Assembly: GCF_002575655.3 (NCBI RefSeq) | Contig: NC_053041.3 | Coordinates: 374,091,054-374,155,053 of the forward strand | Direction of reading: 5' to 3' | From: Aegilops tauschii subsp. strangulata | Taxonomy: Eukaryota; Streptophyta; Magnoliopsida; Poales; Poaceae | Length of the DNA: 64,000 nucleotides | The notes under the pieces: model-generated | What the model was told of the DNA's origin: nothing | Seen by the model: only the letters and a program-made list of their open reading frames with translations | The model's database searches: none | Made by a program: the position numbers and the translations under genes | Shown: one piece after another, positions 34,887 to 48,700 of the stretch | Numbering within the stretch: the stretch's first letter is position 1 | Layout: every line of letters begins with the position of its first letter

Positions 34887-36550
34887 TGTTGGTGCAATAT
34901 TTGCCCTTTTGTGTTTTGGAGATTGTTGACAAAAACAGGCATGGGCTGATTTGTTTGCTAGTGCACACAGAGAGAAATAGTCCATGCAGAACTGAAGAAA
35001 ATGTTGTCTCTGGTGTCAAGTTCGAGGAACTTCACCAAAGAACATCTGCGTTGCAGAGAAGATTGAGCTATACCTATCGGCCATGTAGGAGAGAAGTTTG
35101 ATTTTAAGGAGATAACCCCTTGAAAATTATTGCTGACGCAGAGCAATTGGTTCGGTGTTCGTCGGAAGAAAATTGACTGTAGATGAGAAGGTCGAAGGCG
35201 AAGTGAAGACGTAGCATTCATTTCGTTGTTCTTATTTCCCTTATTTGAGTCATAGGACCTCCATACTATTAAGAGGGGTATAGGTTCTCGAAGCTTAGAT
35301 CTGTTGTGATGCTTAGCCATAACCTATGCAAGACTGAGAGAAATCTCTTTATGCTTCAAATGGTTACCTATTAGCAGAAGATGTTGTTCTTCGGTGCTGC
35401 AGGAGATATCATTCGAATTGAGGAGTTAGCATTTCTTGCTCCACAAGGAATGTTACCGTTGTGCTCAACTTCCGACTGTTGGACTCGTGTCGTTCGGCCA
35501 TTGGCTGTTTCACATGTCCAATTTGGTCATTTCCCATCAGGGAAGCGTGCGGCAATAAATAGCCACACCGCTCCATTGTCTATTGGCTGCTCCGCTTAAG
35601 ATTTCTGAGAATATTGATTGAGCATCCCCTCTTCGAAAGATTTGAGTTTGAAATCAACCAGAGAAAACCAAGAGCGAAAACTTAGACAGTGGTTGAGCAT
35701 CATAGTAGTTCTGAGTTATAGTTCTTGTACCTATTACTCTTGAGAGCGGCACACTCTCTAGCCGGATAGGTGTCCGCTTGAGTGCTGAAGACTTGTTTTC
35801 TTCACTGAGCAAGATCTTCAGCAACCAAGAGTAGTTGTGGTTCGCAAAGAAGTCTAGTGAAGGTTTGAAGATCACCAACAAGTATCTACCATGAGTAAAA
35901 TCAAATGGAGTCTGATCAGCTCCTAGCTGAAGGAGAATAGGATGGAGAGAGGTTTGCTCCTGTGTTCAATCACAAGTCCCTCCAACCAGACGTAGTCCTT
36001 TGGTAGAAGGGCGAACTGGTCTACAAAAATCATTTGTCACCATCAAGTACCACTGGTTCATTTTATCACTCTGCATTTCATTCAGTAGTTATCCTTCATG
36101 CTCTGTGACGACAGTTTATCTGATCATTTACCATTTACCTTCGCTCTGCATATCAACCTCTGATTAGCTCAATTATTATTCAGTGTTACGTTTCACTCTA
36201 ATCTGTTAGCCTTCCATTCACTGTCCATCCCCTGTTTATTACCATGCTACTGTGTGTTTTCATGGTCTACATTACTATTGTCTTAGTTAAGCCTATTGTT
36301 TACTATGCCCAAACAATTATTACTTCCCCTTGAGAGATATGTTCCTCGATTAAGTGCTTGTCTAGTTTCATATCTACCGAACCTTTTCTGCTGATGTGTG
36401 TGGGCTACATCCAAAACATTCGAAAGAACTTTTGAATCTCCCATTCACCCTCCTCTGGTTGATATACTCTTGGTCCCAACAGTTGGTATCAGAGAAAGTT
36501 CTCCCTGTCTCTGTTTATTAAAGGTATAACAACCTTGGAGTTTTGAGTGT
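34887..36550 (+). mobile_element. Copia-type element: complete 5' LTR, PBS and short leader
   Basis: LTR 34887-36481 (1595 bases) from TGTTGGTGCAATATTTGCCC to CTTGGTCCCAACA; TGTTGG/CCAACA is a perfect inverted repeat at the ends. The primer-binding site GTTGGTATCAGAG (36482-36494, initiator tRNA-Met type) follows, then 56 bases of leader before the A3 insertion at 36551. It sits in the RT of the copia fragment upstream. No coding region of this element is in the window, so the copia assignment rests on LTR size, ends and PBS. Confidence 0.75.
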
Positions 36551-37024
36551 TGAGGGATTCCTGGATTAGGGGCTCCTCGGGTGTCCAGACTATTTGATAT
36601 GGGCCAGACTGATGGGCTGTGAAGATAAAAGCAGAAGACTTTCCCCCGTGTCCGGGTAGGACTCCTGTATGCGTGAATGGCAAGTTTGGTGTCCGGATAT
36701 GTTATTTCCTTCCCCCATGAACCGACTCTGTACAACCCTAGGCCTCTCCGGTGTGTTTATAAACTGGGGAGGTTTAGTCCGTAGAGGCTATCAGAATTCT
36801 CATATGCTAGAGAACTAAGGTTTAGCCATACGATCTTGAGGTAGATCAAGTCTTGTAACCCCTATACTCATTGAATACAATCAAGTAGGACGTAGGGTTT
36901 CACCTCCTTTAAGAGGGCCCGAACCTGGGTAAACATTGTGTCCCCACCGTCCCTTGTTACCATTGATCCTCAGACGCACAGTTCGGGACCCCCTACCCGA
37001 GATCTACCGGTTTTGACACCGACA
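36551..37024 (+). repeat. 5' LTR of A3
   Basis: Runs from TGAGGGATTCCTGGATTAGG to GGTTTTGACACCGACA, 474 bases. The usual TATATAAACC core is altered here (GTTTATAAACTGGGGAGG near 36757). Confidence 0.88.
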
Positions 37025-37050
37025 TTGGTGCTTTCATTGAGAGTTCCATT

Positions 37051-39493
37051 TTGTTGTCAGCAGAAGAATTGATGGCTCGCCTCGTCAATGACGACAACAT
37101 TGTTTCCGGGGAGACCTTTCTCCCTGGCCAACTCTTTGTGTTTGGCGGCTTCACGCTACATGCCAACTCGACCGGCCGCCTTGAGCAGGTCGAGAGCTAT
37201 GCCCCTGGTCGCCAGATCAGGTTTGGAAGCTTGAACTACATCGCTGACATCCGAGGAGATCTGATCTTCGAGGGGTTTACAGCCTCGGCCGCCGCTCCCC
37301 ACCCATACGAAGAGGGCCCTTCGGATCCATCATCAAATCCCGTTCAAGGGTCGACTCTCACGCCCGCCCTGGCCTTAGATCCGAGGAGACCACTTTGTCC
37401 GAAGATGGGAGGGTGAACCCCGTCGGACTCTCTCCCATCAAGGAGCTTCCAGCCGAAGACCCAGATGCGATCATGCCATCGGCGGACCCGGACACAAACA
37501 GGGCCCTCCCCGTCATCGGGAAGCCGGATTCGCTTCTGGACGTCAACTCCGATCTCTCTAGGCCTGTGTCCAACGGGCTAGGTCAAGTGGTTATTACCAA
37601 ACCTAGCTCCGCACATCCTCACACGTCTGTCCAGCTTTCGCTTTTAAACGAAACGCTAGACCTAATGCGATCTCTCGCCATCACGGAAGTATCACCTCCG
37701 CACTACGCCGAGCTTGAGCTGGGGGTTGAGAGTAGGGAATTTTACGTCCCACCCACCACCCACTTAATAGCCACTATCGAAGACTTAACCGACATTCGAG
37801 ACTACGCCTCCAAAGACATCGATGGCATGGACGATGATTTCAAGGCCGAACCAGGCTAGAACCCGCCCGTCACTGGGCATTGGACGGCCACTTCTACGTA
37901 TGACGTATACACGATGGACACACCTGAGAAGAAGGATGACGATGGCACTCAAATCCCAGACAAGGATAAGCCGTCGATGAACCACCAAAGCATCGGCGTC
38001 AGCGGTGCCGCTCACGATCGCGTCGGGCAAGGGAAAGCAATACGGACACCGGAGATAATAACACTCTAGACAACACCGAAGATTCCGATCACCCCGTTGA
38101 GCCTGCGTTTGAGCAGGATGAAAGGGGAGAAGGTCAATACAGCCCCGAACACGCCGATCACGAGGATTTGGAAGACATTAACTACTTACCTGCCTCCGAA
38201 GAGGATGTCAGCCTCGGCAACAAAGATTTCATCGTCCCAGAGGAACCCTCAAACAAGAACGCTTCAAGCGATAGCTCATCGCCACCGCGCGAAGCCTGAA
38301 AAAGAAACATCAGCAGCTTCAAGCCGAATAGGATACGCTCAACGACAGATGGACCAAGGTCCTGGCTGCCGAAGAATATGGCCTCGAGCACCCGACAAAG
38401 AGTTACCCAAAACGCAGGCTACTGCTACAATTTGACGACGAGGCCCTTCAGCCAATACCATCAAAATACAATCAGGCTGACCAACAGGACCGATCACCAC
38501 ATGGACGGGACAAATCTTCTAATTATGCCGAACACCAGCCCGTTGTAGAGGCAAGGAGATAGCGGATCTGGGCTACACATATGACTTACGTCAGGACCTG
38601 GACAATAGAGCCAGCCAGACAATATAAATCTACGGATCAAGAGGGCGTGCTCCAACACAGAATGACGGCCATCAGGCCTGGCGCGACAGGCATAACCAAA
38701 TCTCGGGTCAGCCCCGAACACAGATGTCATCCGAACTCCGTCGCAATGTCGCCCGGTATAGAGGTGCCGCACACCCCATGTGCTTTACTGATGAGGTAAT
38801 GCAGCACCAGTTTCCGAAAGGTTTTAAACCCATAAACATCAAGCCTTACGATGGCACGACAGGCCCCGTTGTATGGATTGAAGATTTTCTTCTCCACATT
38901 CACATGGCTCGCGGAGATGATCTCAATGCCATCAAATACCTCCCCCTAAAGCTAAAAGGACCAGCACGACACTGGTTGAATAGCCTCCCAGAGAACTCCA
39001 TCGGCAGTTGGGAGGACCTAGAGGACGCTTTTTGGGACAACTTTCAGGGCACTTATGTCCGGCCACCGGACGCCGATGACCTGAGTCACATAGTCCAGCA
39101 ACCCGGAGAGTCAGCCCGCAAACTATGCACTCGGTTCTTAATTAAAAAAACCAAATTGTCGATTGTCCGGATGCTGAAGCCTTAGCGGCATTTAAACACC
39201 GTGTCCGTGACGAATGGTTCGCCCGACACCTTGGTCAGGAAAAGCCGAAGACTATGCCGGCTCTTAATGCCCTTATGACCCGCTTGTGTGCGGGCGAAGA
39301 TAGTTGGTTGGCTCATAGAAGCAACAGTACCAGTGACCCTGGCACCTCTGAGGCCAGGGACGACAACGGAAGGCCACGACGTAGCAAAAATAAGCGTCAG
39401 GACAACAACAAAGAAATCGAGGATACGGCGGTAAACGTCGGATTCAGCGGCTCTAAAACCGGTCAGCGGAAGAAGCCGTTCAAAGGAAATAGG
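37051..39493 (+). pseudogene. A3 gag with capsid domain (broken)
   Basis: Starts MLSAEELMARLVNDDNIVSG at 37051. Frames change near 37395, 37860, 38100 and 39185. An acidic, Ser/Pro-rich middle (37860-38700) is followed by the capsid: HQFPKGFKPINIKPYDGTTG, VVWIEDFLLHIHMARGDDLN, KGPARHWLNSLPENSIGSWE, SARKLCTRFLIKK, and a basic C-terminal tail (NGRPRRSKNKRQDNN). This is the retrotransposon gag family with the motif H/RWL. The copy has the capsid front that A2 and A4 lack. It is interrupted by A4 after codons for FKGNR. Confidence 0.8.
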
Positions 39494-39964
39494 TGAGGGA
39501 GTCCTAGATTAAGGGGTCCTCGGGCGTCCAGGCTATGTGACGTGGGCTGGACTGATGGGCCGTGAAGATACAAGACAGAAGACTTCCTCCCGTGTCCGGA
39601 TGGGACTCTCCTTTGTGTGGATGGCAAGCTTGGCGTTCAGATATGTAGATTCCTTCCTCTGTAAACCAACTCTGTACAACCATAGGCCCCTCCGGTGTCT
39701 ATATAAACCGGAGGTTTTAGTCCATAGGGGGAATCACAATCATACAGGCTAGACAGCTAGGGTTTAGCCATTACGATCTCGTGGTAGATCAACTCTTGTG
39801 ATCCTCATATTCATCAAGATCAATCAAGCAGGAAGTAAGGTATTACCTCCATCAAGAGGGCCCGAACCTGGGTAAACATCGTGTCCCCCGTCTCCTGTTA
39901 CCATCGACCTTAGACGCACAATTCAGGACCCCCTACCCGAGATCCGCCGGTTTTGACACCGACA
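39494..39964 (+). repeat. 5' LTR of Fatima A4
   Basis: Runs from TGAGGGAGTCCTAGATTAAG to CGGTTTTGACACCGACA, 471 bases, with the promoter core TATATAAACC at 39700-39709. The primer-binding site TTGGTGCTTTCATTAAGAG follows at 39965. Confidence 0.9.
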
Positions 39965-39990
39965 TTGGTGCTTTCATTAAGAGTTCCGCT

Positions 39991-41925
39991 GTGACATCAA
40001 AGACAGGATTGATGGCTCGCCTTCTTATCAAGGACAGTATCACCTCCGGAGGAGCCCTGGCCTCAGGCCAAACCCTCCGGCTGGGCGGCTTTACCATGAC
40101 CGCCCGTACGGCCATCAAGCCGATGATGACTACTCAGATCATCGAAAATCGTCTCCGTGTCGACTCCGAATACTCCAAACGAATGGATCCGGCGGAGCTG
40201 TCGTCTTTAAAAGAACTCCTGGATCACATCGCCGCCATGGGGGTCGCTACAGACGGCGATCGTATTGGGCTTAAACCCGATCAGAGAGAAATCAAATCCC
40301 CGCCGATCGCCCATCAGATAGCGGTCGTAGAGGAGCAAAACAACGACTCTTCTTCTATGTTGAAGACGAACTATGTTCGGATTTCCGAGCTCGAAGAGCC
40401 AGATACATGTCTGCGGAACGACGCTCCCAGTCCTTTGAACCTAGAATCAGGCGTTGGGCCTGAAAAATCAGTTGACATCCTAGAGCCCGAACTATTAAGC
40501 TCGGAAGTTTTTCAAACTCTGGACTCCAAATTGGGTCAGGGTTTGGATTTAAAGCCACCCACCCACCACAAGCAGCATTTGTGAAGCAATTCCGACCCTC
40601 CGGATATATGGGACCTCATGTACGTACGACAGCAGTCTCAGGAAACAGTCCATCACTTTTGGGCCAGATTCCTCCTTGTCAAAGACAAGATTAAAGATTG
40701 CCGCGACGAGGACGCAATTTCAGTATTTTGCAATAATTGCACGGACGAAGGAATCCTCAACGCCATCAACCGCCATTGCGTATTACACTTCGCTGACTTG
40801 GCAACCATAGTACAGAAGTACTGCGCAATGGAAAGCTCCTGGAAAACTCAGACAGCTCGCTGGGAGCAACCGGTTTCCACTCAACCCCTCCGGCAGGCGA
40901 GAAGGGTGCACCCTCGCGCGGCACCCGGCCCCATATTGAAGAAAACTAAGCCCATTGTGGACGTGGAACCGTTTTGGAGGGATGGCTCGATAGGCCATGC
41001 AAAATACACACGACACCGGATACTATACCAACCCACAGCCTTAGAGCATGTTGGATACTCGGGAAAATGGCCAAGAGCGGCGAGGATATCCTCACCAAAA
41101 AAATATCTGAGTAACGCCCCCCGAAAGACGACGACCTCAAAGTATTGACGATCTTCGAGACTTTCGCTTCAAACAATCAGCGGAAGAGGGCACTCTGCGA
41201 CCTCGCCGAAGTCTGCCAAACCGCAGCAATAAACCCCTGGAACGACACGGCCATAACTTTCAATGCCAGTGACGAACCAAAATTCCGGTCAGTCCAGGCA
41301 CTAGCCGCCTTGGTCCTCAATCCAATTATGGATGGCTTTCGGCTCACTAAAGTGCTCATGGACGGCGACATCGGGCTAAACCTCATCTACGAGGATACAC
41401 TCAATAAAATGGAAATGGACAGGAGCCGCATCGAGCAAAGTAAAACGACATATCGAGGAATCATTCCCAGCCGGGAGGTGCGATGCGCGGGGAAAATTAC
41501 ACTCGACGTGGTATTCGGCACGCCAGAGAACTATCGGTCCGAAGAGATAACCTTCCAAGTGGCCCCTTTCAACAGTGGATATCACGCCCTATTGGGGCGA
41601 GATGCATTCACATGCTTTCAAGCTATACCTCATTACGGGTATATGAAGCTCAAGATGCCCGGGCCCAACGGCATTATCACTCTCGCGAGTGATCCGGACA
41701 TAGCACTCCGCGCCGAAAACAAAACTGCATCCCTGACCCTCGAGGCATTGTCCGAGGCCCTCGCGGCCGAAGAGTTAATTGCATTACGCTCCACGGTGGA
41801 TAGGGACGACATAATCCTTGATAAGCGGCCTAAATCCACCTCCTTCAAACCAGCAGACGAAATAGCCAAATTTCAAGTCCACCCGACGGACCCCAAGAAG
41901 ACAGCTTCCATCGGGGCACAGCTGC
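39991..41925 (+). pseudogene. Fatima A4 gag and protease (broken)
   Basis: Starts MTSKTGLMARLLIKDSITSG at 39991. The first open stretch ends at 40584; the next begins DLMYVRQQSQETVHHFWARF, so the front of the capsid is missing exactly as in A2. A basic linker follows. The protease region is open from 41145: LCDLAEVCQTAAINPWNDTA, then the active-site region LMDGDIGLNLIYEDTL (DGD where relatives have DGG), RGIIPSREVRCAGKITLDVV and FNSGYHALLGRDAFTCFQAI. The frame is broken at 41925 by the chromovirus and continues at 54504. Confidence 0.85.
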
Positions 41926-44900
41926 TGTCGGGACCCCGATTCTAAGTCACACCGATCTAGCATGTAACACCTCATATCACTTTGCGGCCTCACGCACGGT
42001 ATTCCCACGGGTGTCACCTTACCATGGCCCGGGACCGTTTGCGCCTTAGGCTCACGTATATGATAGTGTCGCTAGCATCCATATGACAGAGAACCCGGGG
42101 CGACATGACTAGTCATGAACCCAAAGTGGCACTAACTTACGGGGACAGGCATACATGAAACAACATCGAGCATGTCGGTCAGCAGCGTGTGAATCCGGGC
42201 TGTAGCAACTGGGCTAACAGGACTCCGGGAACCCGGGCTGTAGCAGACTACCATGGCTCGGTGGAAGCACTAGACTACATTTCCCCATAAGAGAGGCTAC
42301 CAAGGATGGACAACTAGGTTGTCAGATCCCACACATAGCAATACACGTTAGACGTACGCATAACATGCAAGTATGTGCTGTACAACATGGCATCACAACA
42401 TAACGCAAACTCATATAGATATAAGGCCCAGAAGAGCCACAAAGCATTAAGTACAAACAGGGGTCACATGACCCATCATTCAGAGCATACAAGCAACGGA
42501 AGCATTACATGTCTGAGTACAGACAACTACAAAAGAAAAGGGCGAGAAGCCTGACTATCTACAAGCCCCTCCCAAGGGTACAAGATCATAGCTGAGGTAC
42601 AAGCTACTCGTCGAAGTCCAAGCGAAACTACTAATAAGACTGAAGTCTCCGCTGCAAAAACATAAATAAAGAAACATGAGTACAAAGGTACTCAGCAAGA
42701 CTTACATCAGATCCTATCATACATGCATTTGTATCAAGAAGGTAGTGTGGGGTTTAGTTGCAGCAAGCCAGCTTTGACTCAGTGGCTATCCTGTTCTACG
42801 ACTACGAGAAACTTCTTTGAGGTAAGAAGGCACACACGAGTCCACTAATCACCACCTCAATACACCACTATGGATTCATTCCCGTCTCACTACGAGAAGC
42901 CATCCATAGCACTCACACTTATCTTGAGCATTTTAGGGTATCCACTTCAAGTTGTCTATGTACCACGTAAGCATCCAAGAAGTCCATAACCGAGGACACG
43001 GCTATTCAAATAGACCATGATAACCCTGCAGGGGTGTACTGCTTCACACACGCTCTCGCCACTTACCGCCATGTACACGTCATGTACCTCGGCAACCTTC
43101 AAGCGGAATCCTGGCGAGGTGTCGGCCACGACCTGACTAACCACACAAGACTCTAGTCCAGGTTTATCGCCTATTCGGGTTCCATCCGCAAGGAGATCCA
43201 GCCGGGGTGTCGCTCACGGCCCCAAACGATGTGTGCAGGGTTCCCGAGCCCACCATCCGGGTGCCACTCGGTACACCGGGCCACGTGTGCCTAGTCTGTC
43301 CCAAGCCCACCCTGCCGGGTGCCACTCGGTAGAAAAATAGCACTACCTACAAACACCAGAAACTAGTTGCAACTCCTGGACAGAGATCAAGTTGGTTAAT
43401 AAGTCGAGAGGGGTCGAGTTACCGGAACCCAATGTGTGGTAGTAGCTAGTCATTGGACAACATACACAGAACTCAATGCTTAAAGACGGTTCCAGTGAGA
43501 CAACCCACCATGTACTCCTACATGGCCTCTCACCGCTACCTTTACCAAATCGTGTTCACTCACTTAACTCTCAGGACCAGAACATATCGTAACACTCCAA
43601 TTCATTCCCTATGAATCAGACCTGACACAACTCTAAGCAATAGCAGGCAAGGCATGGTAGGAACACAACATGGCTCAAACAACTCCTACACATGCTAGTG
43701 GGTTTCAACTATTTACTGTGGCAATGACAGGTCATGCAGAGGAATGGGTTCAACTACCGCAGCATAAAGTAGCAGTTGAATTGTTGTTGTCCTAATGCAG
43801 TAAAAGAGAGCAGGAGCGAGAGAGTAGGATTGTATCGGAATGAACAAAGGGGGTTTGCTTGCCTGGTAGATCAACAGGGTGGCACTGCTCCTCAGACAGG
43901 TACTCTGGAACACTCTCCGGAGCAGGACCTATCGAGAAGGAACGGTTTCGACAATCAAAACACAATCATATGCAACAATATGATGCGTGAATATGGCATG
44001 AATATGTGATGTGTTTTGAGCCAATGCATTTAGCATTCAACTTGGAAGAGATCCATTTGAACCAAAGGTTCAAATGCAACTCTAATATAAGTCCCTTTAA
44101 ATGCCATAAGTGTGTTTTCATATATACAGCATGTATAGGTTCGTTTGTCATGCATGAAAATGGCACAGATGGATAGGTTGAATTTTCCTGATCATTTTTC
44201 ATATATAAATTATTTAAATCTGAGCTACGGTTGAATTTCTATGAATTTTTGAAGTTTATATCATTTTCTAGAATTTCCTGATTTAATTTAAATCCAGAAA
44301 ATGAATAACCGCGTCAGCACTGCATCATGCTTTCGTCACCAAGTCAACAGCGCTGACTGGGGTCAAACCTGACGTGTGGGGTCCACACATCAGTGTCACA
44401 GGTTAAACAGGGGGTTTAACTTATCCTAAATACAGGGTTAGTGGCGCTGGGGCCCACTGGTCAGTGTCAGGGGCTTAGGTTAGGTGGTGATTAGCACTGA
44501 GCTAATTACCTGACCAACGGGGCCCACTGTCAGACCGGCGAGGTCGTCGTCGGCGACCTCAGGACGCGGCGGCGTCCGCGTTACAGGCCACGGGGGCGGC
44601 GGCTAAGGGCACCGGGGCGTAGCCCGAGCTCTTGCGCATCTAGTGGGGCAGGAAGGAGGAGGAGGGGTGGCCGGAGCTCGCCGGAGCGGAGCTCGCGGCG
44701 GCGGCCGGAGCTCGGGCTCGAGCGGCTGCAGGGGGGCTACAGAGCACGGGGAAGCAGAAGAGAAGGGCGAACCGATGCAGGGGCTCACGGCGGATTCGGG
44801 GGCGTCGTCGGAGAGCTCGGCCAAGGGCTGGTGTGGCCGGAGGGTCGCCGTCGATCTCGGGCGGCCGGAGAGGAAGACGACGCCGCCGAGGACGAAGCGG

Positions 44901-45742
44901 AGCTCGCCCGGGTTGCTTGGCTCGGTGAGGAGGGAGAGGGGGTCGCGGCGGAGCTGTGGACCGTGTCGGGGAGGTGCGGCAGTGGCCGAGGCCACGGTGG
45001 CTGTGGACGGCGGCGACGGGCGCGTTCGGCCGCGAGAGAGAGAGAGCGAAGGGGAAGAGGGAATGGGCACGGGGGAGAGCGAGAGAGGTGCGGGGCGGCG
45101 CGTGGCGTCGCGCGGGTGTTCCAGGCGACGAGGGGGAGAAGCAGGAGGTGGCCGGACGCGTGGCCGCGCGCACCGAGCGCGTGCCCCTGTCTTCCTGGCG
45201 CGAGGAAGGGGACGACGGGCACGGCCAGCTAGCTGGGCCGGCCTGCTGGGCCGTTGGGCCAGGCCAGGCTGCACAGTGAGGTAAGTGCAGGTGGGTTTTC
45301 TTCCTTTCTTTCTATTTTTGTTTTCTGTAATTTGTTTTGATATAGTTTTAAACACTAAATCATTTTATTTACTTCTGTCAATTTTTGTAGGAACTAGTTG
45401 GATTGCTCCAAAACTCCTCACCAATTAACAGAATTTTTGGACATATATTATATATATAGCAAATATATATCCAAAGCAAATAATTATGCAATAATTCCAA
45501 ATGGCCAAAATAAATACTTATGAGCTCCTGAAAATATTGGTTTGACTTTTTATATCTGTCCAATATTTTCAGAGAGTAACATGAACATTTTCTTGGACCT
45601 TTTTGGAGCAATTTTTATCTGGGTCATTTCCAGAAATGATTTCTGAGGGTTTCACAAATTCCCATTTCAATTTTAAATTGAATTTAAACATGATGCTCAC
45701 AAGAAGGCTAGCCTAGGTCATACCAGAACTAGGGATGTGACA
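41926..45742 (-). repeat. 3' LTR of the chromovirus
   Basis: On the minus strand it runs from TGTCACATCCCTAGTTCTGG (45742) to CAGAATCGGGGTCCCGACA-type end (41926), 3817 bases; TGTC..GACA ends. The polypurine tract (complement of ACTCGCCCCCACTTGAA, 45743-45759) adjoins it. A strongly GC-rich block at 44560-45280 is open in several frames on both strands. Confidence 0.9.
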
Positions 45743-48700
45743 ACTCGCCCCCACTTGAAAGAATCTCGTCCCGAGATTCAGGGGTCGATGGAAAGAAGGT
45801 GGGGTACTCCAGTCGAAGACGATCTTCTCGCTCCCAAGTAGCTTCTCTCTCAGAATGATGAGACCACTGAACCTTGAGAAACTTGATGTTCTAACGTCGG
45901 GTGACACGCTCTGCTTGATCAAGAATGCGAATAGGGTACTCTCGATATGTGAGGTTATCTTGGAGATCAAGCGTTTCGTGGTCCACTCCGCGGATGGGAT
46001 CCGAGAAGCAACGCCTGAGTTGAGAGACGTGGAAGACATCATGGACTCGAGAAAGATGTGGGGGTAGTTCTAACTGGTAGGCAACCTCTCCTCGTTTAGC
46101 GAGAATGCGAAAAGGACCAATGTAACGAGGAGCCAACTTGCCCTTGATACCGAAGCGATGGGTACCCTTTAGAGGAGTAACCCGAAGGTAAGCCTTGTCG
46201 CCAACTTCATAAGCCACTTCCTTATGACGACAGTCATACTGGCTCTTTTGACGAGACTGGGCTGTTTTCAAATTCTCACGAATGATGCGAACTTGCTCTT
46301 CTGCTTCCTGGATCATGTCCGGTCCAAAGAATTGTCTTTCACCGGTTTCTGACCAGTTCAAAGGTGTTCGACATCTTCGTCCATACAAAATCTCGAAAGG
46401 AGCTTTCTTAAGACTGGATTGATAGCTATTGTTATAAGCAAACTCGGCGAAAGGCAGGCATTTCTCCCAATCCATACCGAATGAGATAACGCAAGCTCTA
46501 AGCATGTCTTCGAGAATTTGGTTGACCCTTTCCACCTGACCACTTGATTGCGGGTGGAAAGCGGTACTGAAGGAAAGATGGGTGCCCGTGGCAGTTTGGA
46601 AACTCTCCCAGAAATGAGAAGTGAAGAGACTACCACGGTCTGAATTGATCTCTAGTGGAACACCATGAAGTGACACTATTCGAGAAATATATAAGTCAGC
46701 GAGCTGACTAGCAGTGATACTCTCTCGAACAGGTAGGAAGTGAGCCACTTTGGAAAGAGGATCAATGACTACGAAGATAGCATTAGTCCCTTTCTTGGTC
46801 ATGGGAAAGCCGGTGATGAAGTCCATACCAACTTTATCCCATTTCCACTCAGGAATGGCTAAAGGTTGAAGGGTGCCAGCAGGCCTTTGATGCTCTGCCT
46901 TAACGCGACGACAAACGTCACAGTTAGCTATGAACTCAGCAATTTCTCTCTTCATCCTAGTCCACCAGAACCTCTGGCGTAGGTCCTGATACATCTTAGT
47001 ACTACCGGGATGAATCGTGAGAGGGGATTCATGTGCCTCCTTAACGATCAATTGTCGCGGATGTTGATTCTTGGGAACCACCAAGCGATTCTCAAAAAAA
47101 ACAGCACCTCGATCATCCATGGAGAAACATCCACCAACTCCCTTCTTAATGTTTCTCTTGATGCGGGTAACACCCCTATCAAACTTCTGGTCAGAAATGA
47201 TCTGATCCTCAAGGGTAGGTTTCGCCACCAAGGTAGAAAGGAATCCATGAGGAGCAATGTGAAGATTAAGCTTACAGAATTCCTCATGGAGAAGTGGTTG
47301 GCCCTGCTGCAACATAAGATTGTTGCAATAGGACTTACGACTTAGCGCATCAGCCATGACATTACCCTTGCCTGGGGTGTAGGTAATCCCTAAGTCGTAA
47401 TCTGAGATCAACTCCAACCAACGTCTTTGCCTAAGGTTCAAATCTGGTTGGGTGAAGATATACCTGAGACTCTGGTGATCGGTGTAAATCTCGCAACGTT
47501 TACCGAGAAGGTAATGTCGCCATGTCTTAAGTGCATAGACTACGGCTGCGAGCTCTAGATCATGTGTAGGATAATTCTCCTCATGTGGATGCAACTGTCG
47601 AGATGCATAGGCAATCACATGACGATCCTGCATAAGAATGCAGCCTAGTCCCTGTCGTGAGGCGTCGCAGTAGATAACAAAGTCTTTAGTGAAATCCGGT
47701 GGCACAAGTATGGGGGCAGAAGTCAGGCGTCTTTTCAGTTCCTGAAAACTGTATTCACACTGTGGGGACCACTCAAACTTTTTATCCTTCTTGAGAAGTT
47801 CCGTGAGGGGTTTGGCTACTTTGGAGAAGTTTTCAACGAAGCGGCGACAATAACTGGCTAGACCAAGGAAACTCCTAACTTGTTTAACTGTTTCAGGTGG
47901 AGTCCAATCAAGAACGGCCTGAACTCTCAGGATTGACAGCAATGCCCTTACTAGAGATCACGTGGCCTAGGTAGGTCACTTCTGGCAACCAAAATTCGCA
48001 CTTGGAGAACTTGGCATAAAGGCGGTGCTCTCTGAGTTTTTCTAACACAAGTCTAAGATGTTCGGCATGCTCTTCCTCGTTCTTTGAGTAAATAAGGATA
48101 TCATCGAGGTAAACCACGACGAACTTATCTAAGTACTCCATGAAGATCGAGTTCATCAAGCGGGAGAATGTGGCTGGAGCATTGGTTAGACCGAAAGACA
48201 TGACGGTGTACTCGTACTAGCCATAACGAGTGACAAAAGCCGTCTTAGGAATGTTCCCGTTTCTAATCTTGATTTGATGGTAGCCTAACCTCAAATCCAT
48301 CTTGGAAAAGACTGAGGATCCAGCAAGCTGATCATACAGGTCATTGATCCTAGGGAGCGGATACTTGTTCTTTATCGTGACCAAATTAACGGGACGATAA
48401 TCTACAACCATCCGGTCCGTACCATCCTTCTTCTTGACGAAGAGGATGGGGCAAGCCCAGGGAGAAGAACTAGGACAGATGAAACCCTTTTGCAAGGACT
48501 CATCAAGTTGTTTCTTAAGCTCAGCTAGTTCTAAAGGTGCCATCTTGTAAGGTCTCCTAGAGATTGGGGCGGTTCCTGGGGTAAGATCTATGACAAACTC
48601 TACATCTCTGTCAGGTGGAATACCTGGCAATTCCTCTGGAAAGACATCCGGAAAGTCACGGACTACCGGGATATCTTCAAGGTCTGGAAGAGGACTGGCA

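Larger units (their letters stand above)
36551..39493 (+). mobile_element. Fatima relative A3: 5' LTR and gag
   Basis: 5' LTR 36551-37024, primer-binding site TTGGTGCTTTCATTGAGAG from 37025, then gag until 39493 where the LTR of A4 begins. LTR and PBS are clearly Fatima-type, but the LTR is diverged and the gag N-terminus differs from A2 and A4, so A3 is a separate subfamily. Confidence 0.8.

Noticed and set aside
42956..43144. Small ORFs repeated at 42956 and 51723, and at 43713 and 52481, as a duplicated gene pair
   Set aside because: They are the same positions in the two LTRs of one chromovirus; the duplication is the LTR pair itself.
44603..45355. ORF of 250 codons on the minus strand in the chromovirus LTR (and its twin at 53366-54034) as a protein gene
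   Set aside because: The region is extremely GC-rich and open in several frames on both strands; the protein is low-complexity Pro/Arg/Ala and resembles no family I know. Kept only as a finding about the GC block.
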